Below are positions 62,953-64,000 of a DNA stretch of 64,000 bases, in pieces. The first letter of the stretch is position 1, and each line of letters starts with the position of its first letter. The DNA comes from Saccharopolyspora_D taberi (GTDB taxonomy: Bacteria; Actinomycetota; Actinomycetes; Mycobacteriales; Pseudonocardiaceae): positions 843,334 through 907,333 of the forward strand of contig NZ_BAAAUX010000014.1 in NCBI RefSeq assembly GCF_039534165.1, in the 5' to 3' direction. The notes below the pieces were generated by a model. The model searched no databases, was not told the DNA's origin, and saw nothing but the letters and a program-made list of their open reading frames with translations. A program made the translations under genes and the position numbers.

Positions 62953-64000
62953 TCAGCCCTCCACCCGCAGCAGATGGCAGGCCAGGTGCAGCGCAAACCG
63001 CTGCTGCGGATCTCCCGTGTCCGCACCGAGTTCGCGGAGCCGCTCCAGCCGCGCCGTGACCGTGTTGCGGTGGACTTCGAGCGCTCGCGCGGAATCCTTC
63101 ACCGACCCACCCGCGTCGAGCACCGCGCGCAGCGTGGGCAGCAGGGTGCCGTCATCGGCGGCGAGCACGCCGTCGAGGACGTGCCGCGCCGTTTCGGCGA
63201 GCTCGGGCGGCAGGGCGGCGAGCAGGCTGCGCGCGCCCAGCTCGTCGGCGCCGAGGACCGCTCCACCGCCCTGCTGCCGCGCCACCGCCGCGGCGGCCCG
63301 CGCCCGCTGCACCGCACCGGGCAGATCGCCTGCCGCTGCCTGCCCGGTCCCGGCCGCGACCGGTGCCAGCGCGGCGAGCCGCCGCATCCCCGCGGCGACC
63401 TGCTTGCCGCTCGGGAGGAAGCAGATCCACTCCCCCGCTCCCGGTGCCAGAGCCGCGCCGGTTCCCGCTGCTTCCCACGCCGCGCACAGCTCGACGTCCG
63501 GAACTTCCGGCGGTGAGCCCACCGCTACGACGACCACCGCGAGCACCGGGCCAGACGTCGGCCAGCCCAGCGCGGCCAGGTCCTCCCGCAGCTCCTGGAC
63601 GCCTGCACCGCCGAGCACCCGGCGCAGGACGGCCGTCGCGGCGGCCGGACGCCGTTCGGCGCGCAGCCGGGCCATCGCCGCCCACGCCGTGATCTGCCCG
63701 GTCGCGATCTTCATGACGCCGCGGACCGTGCGGTGCCAGCCCTGCGACCGGTCGCCGAGCACCGCGACCAACCGGCCGAGCGCGGTGCCGACCCCGGGCA
63801 CGTCCTCGGCCAGCACCTCCTGCCCGCGCAGCCACGCCTCGCGCGCCTCCTTGCGCCCGGCGACCAGTTCGCCCGCCGGATCCAGCAGCGCGACCCGGAC
63901 ACCGGGCAGCTCGGCGTTGAGCACGCCGAGCACGGCCCGGGCCGTCGGCCCCGCCTCGGCGATGCGCAGGGCGCAGCGCTCGGTGACCGCCGCGCGACGC
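62953..64000 (-). CDS. PucR-family transcriptional regulator (5' end beyond the window)
   Basis: The C-terminal 349 residues of a PucR/CdaR-type regulator are visible. They end with the HTH_30 motif SVKDSARALEVHRNTVTARLERLREL (about 35 residues before the stop) and HLACHLLRVEG. The upstream part has a GGDEF-like region (ICFLPSG, GDLPGAVQRARAA). The frame stays open to the window edge, so the protein is longer. These regulators often control purine, amino-acid or amide catabolism, so control of the hyuAB/MFS genes is likely. Confidence 0.85.
   Translation of the reverse strand, partial: RRAAVTERCALRIAEAGPTARAVLGVLNAELPGVRVALLDPAGELVAGRKEAREAWLRGQEVLAEDVPGVGTALGRLVAVLGDRSQGWHRTVRGVMKIATGQITAWAAMARLRAERRPAAATAVLRRVLGGAGVQELREDLAALGWPTSGPVLAVVVVAVGSPPEVPDVELCAAWEAAGTGAALAPGAGEWICFLPSGKQVAAGMRRLAALAPVAAGTGQAAAGDLPGAVQRARAAAAVARQQGGGAVLGADELGARSLLAALPPELAETARHVLDGVLAADDGTLLPTLRAVLDAGGSVKDSARALEVHRNTVTARLERLRELGADTGDPQQRFALHLACHLLRVEG

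Noticed and set aside
1..64000. tRNA or rRNA genes, CRISPR arrays, IS elements, integrase or attachment sites
   Set aside because: No clover-leaf-like sequence, regular spaced repeat array, transposase or integrase frame was recognised on either strand.

Overview
This is a high-GC actinomycete chromosome segment: GC-rich third codon positions, Shine-Dalgarno starts with many GTG and TTG, and long antisense ORF shadows. The gene repertoire (mycothiol-dependent-type enzyme, GH27, hyuA/hyuB, PucR) would fit a Pseudonocardiales-like actinobacterium, but that placement is an inference. No rRNA, tRNA, CRISPR array or transposase was recognised.

Left flank (1-5.7 kb): a PadR regulator with a probable leaderless transcript, a FadH-like flavoenzyme, a maleylpyruvate-isomerase-like protein, a secreted alpha-galactosidase and a small membrane protein. 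Centre (about 6.0-57.3 kb): one large biosynthetic gene cluster. Right flank (57.5-64 kb): an MFS transporter, hyuA/hyuB and a PucR-type regulator cut by the window edge.

The cluster has two leftward operons around a small rightward block. Operon 1 (31.56 to 6.04 kb, transcribed leftward) encodes an acyl-CoA-dehydrogenase-like protein, a divergent carbamoyltransferase, a second dehydrogenase-like protein, a canonical carbamoyltransferase, two NRPSs (FAAL-ACP-C-A-T-C-A-T and C-A-T-C-A-T-TE), a methyltransferase, MbtH, an alpha/beta hydrolase and an EamA exporter. The rightward block (31.99-36.19 kb) has an SbnA-like diaminopropionate synthase component, an FMN reductase and a gutted carbamoyl-phosphate-synthase large-subunit homologue. 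Next come a DmpA-type (beta-)aminopeptidase and a group-D flavin monooxygenase-like protein. Operon 2 (55.0 to 38.7 kb, leftward) encodes a third carbamoyltransferase, an ATP-grasp ligase, a ROK sugar kinase, two methyltransferases, a phosphatase, GT4, GT2 and GT20 glycosyltransferases, a PIG-L deacetylase, a heterodimeric ABC exporter, an APH-like kinase and a sugar 3-dehydrase. An O-acyltransferase and an RmlD-like reductase lie beyond it.

Read together, the genes suggest a fatty-acylated tetrapeptide carrying carbamoyl groups and a glycan. By-eye A-domain codes point to a diamino acid (Dab/Dap), beta-alanine, valine and an Asx-like residue. The glycan could be built through a trehalose-phosphate-like step: kinase, GT20, phosphatase, further glycosyltransferases, deacetylation, carbamoylation. 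I do not recognise a known cluster with this combination. The oddest elements are the pseudo-CarB, the degenerate carbamoyltransferase paralogue, the asymmetric ABC exporter and a 200-bp identical tract shared by two NRPS modules. No pathway-specific regulator lies inside the cluster.
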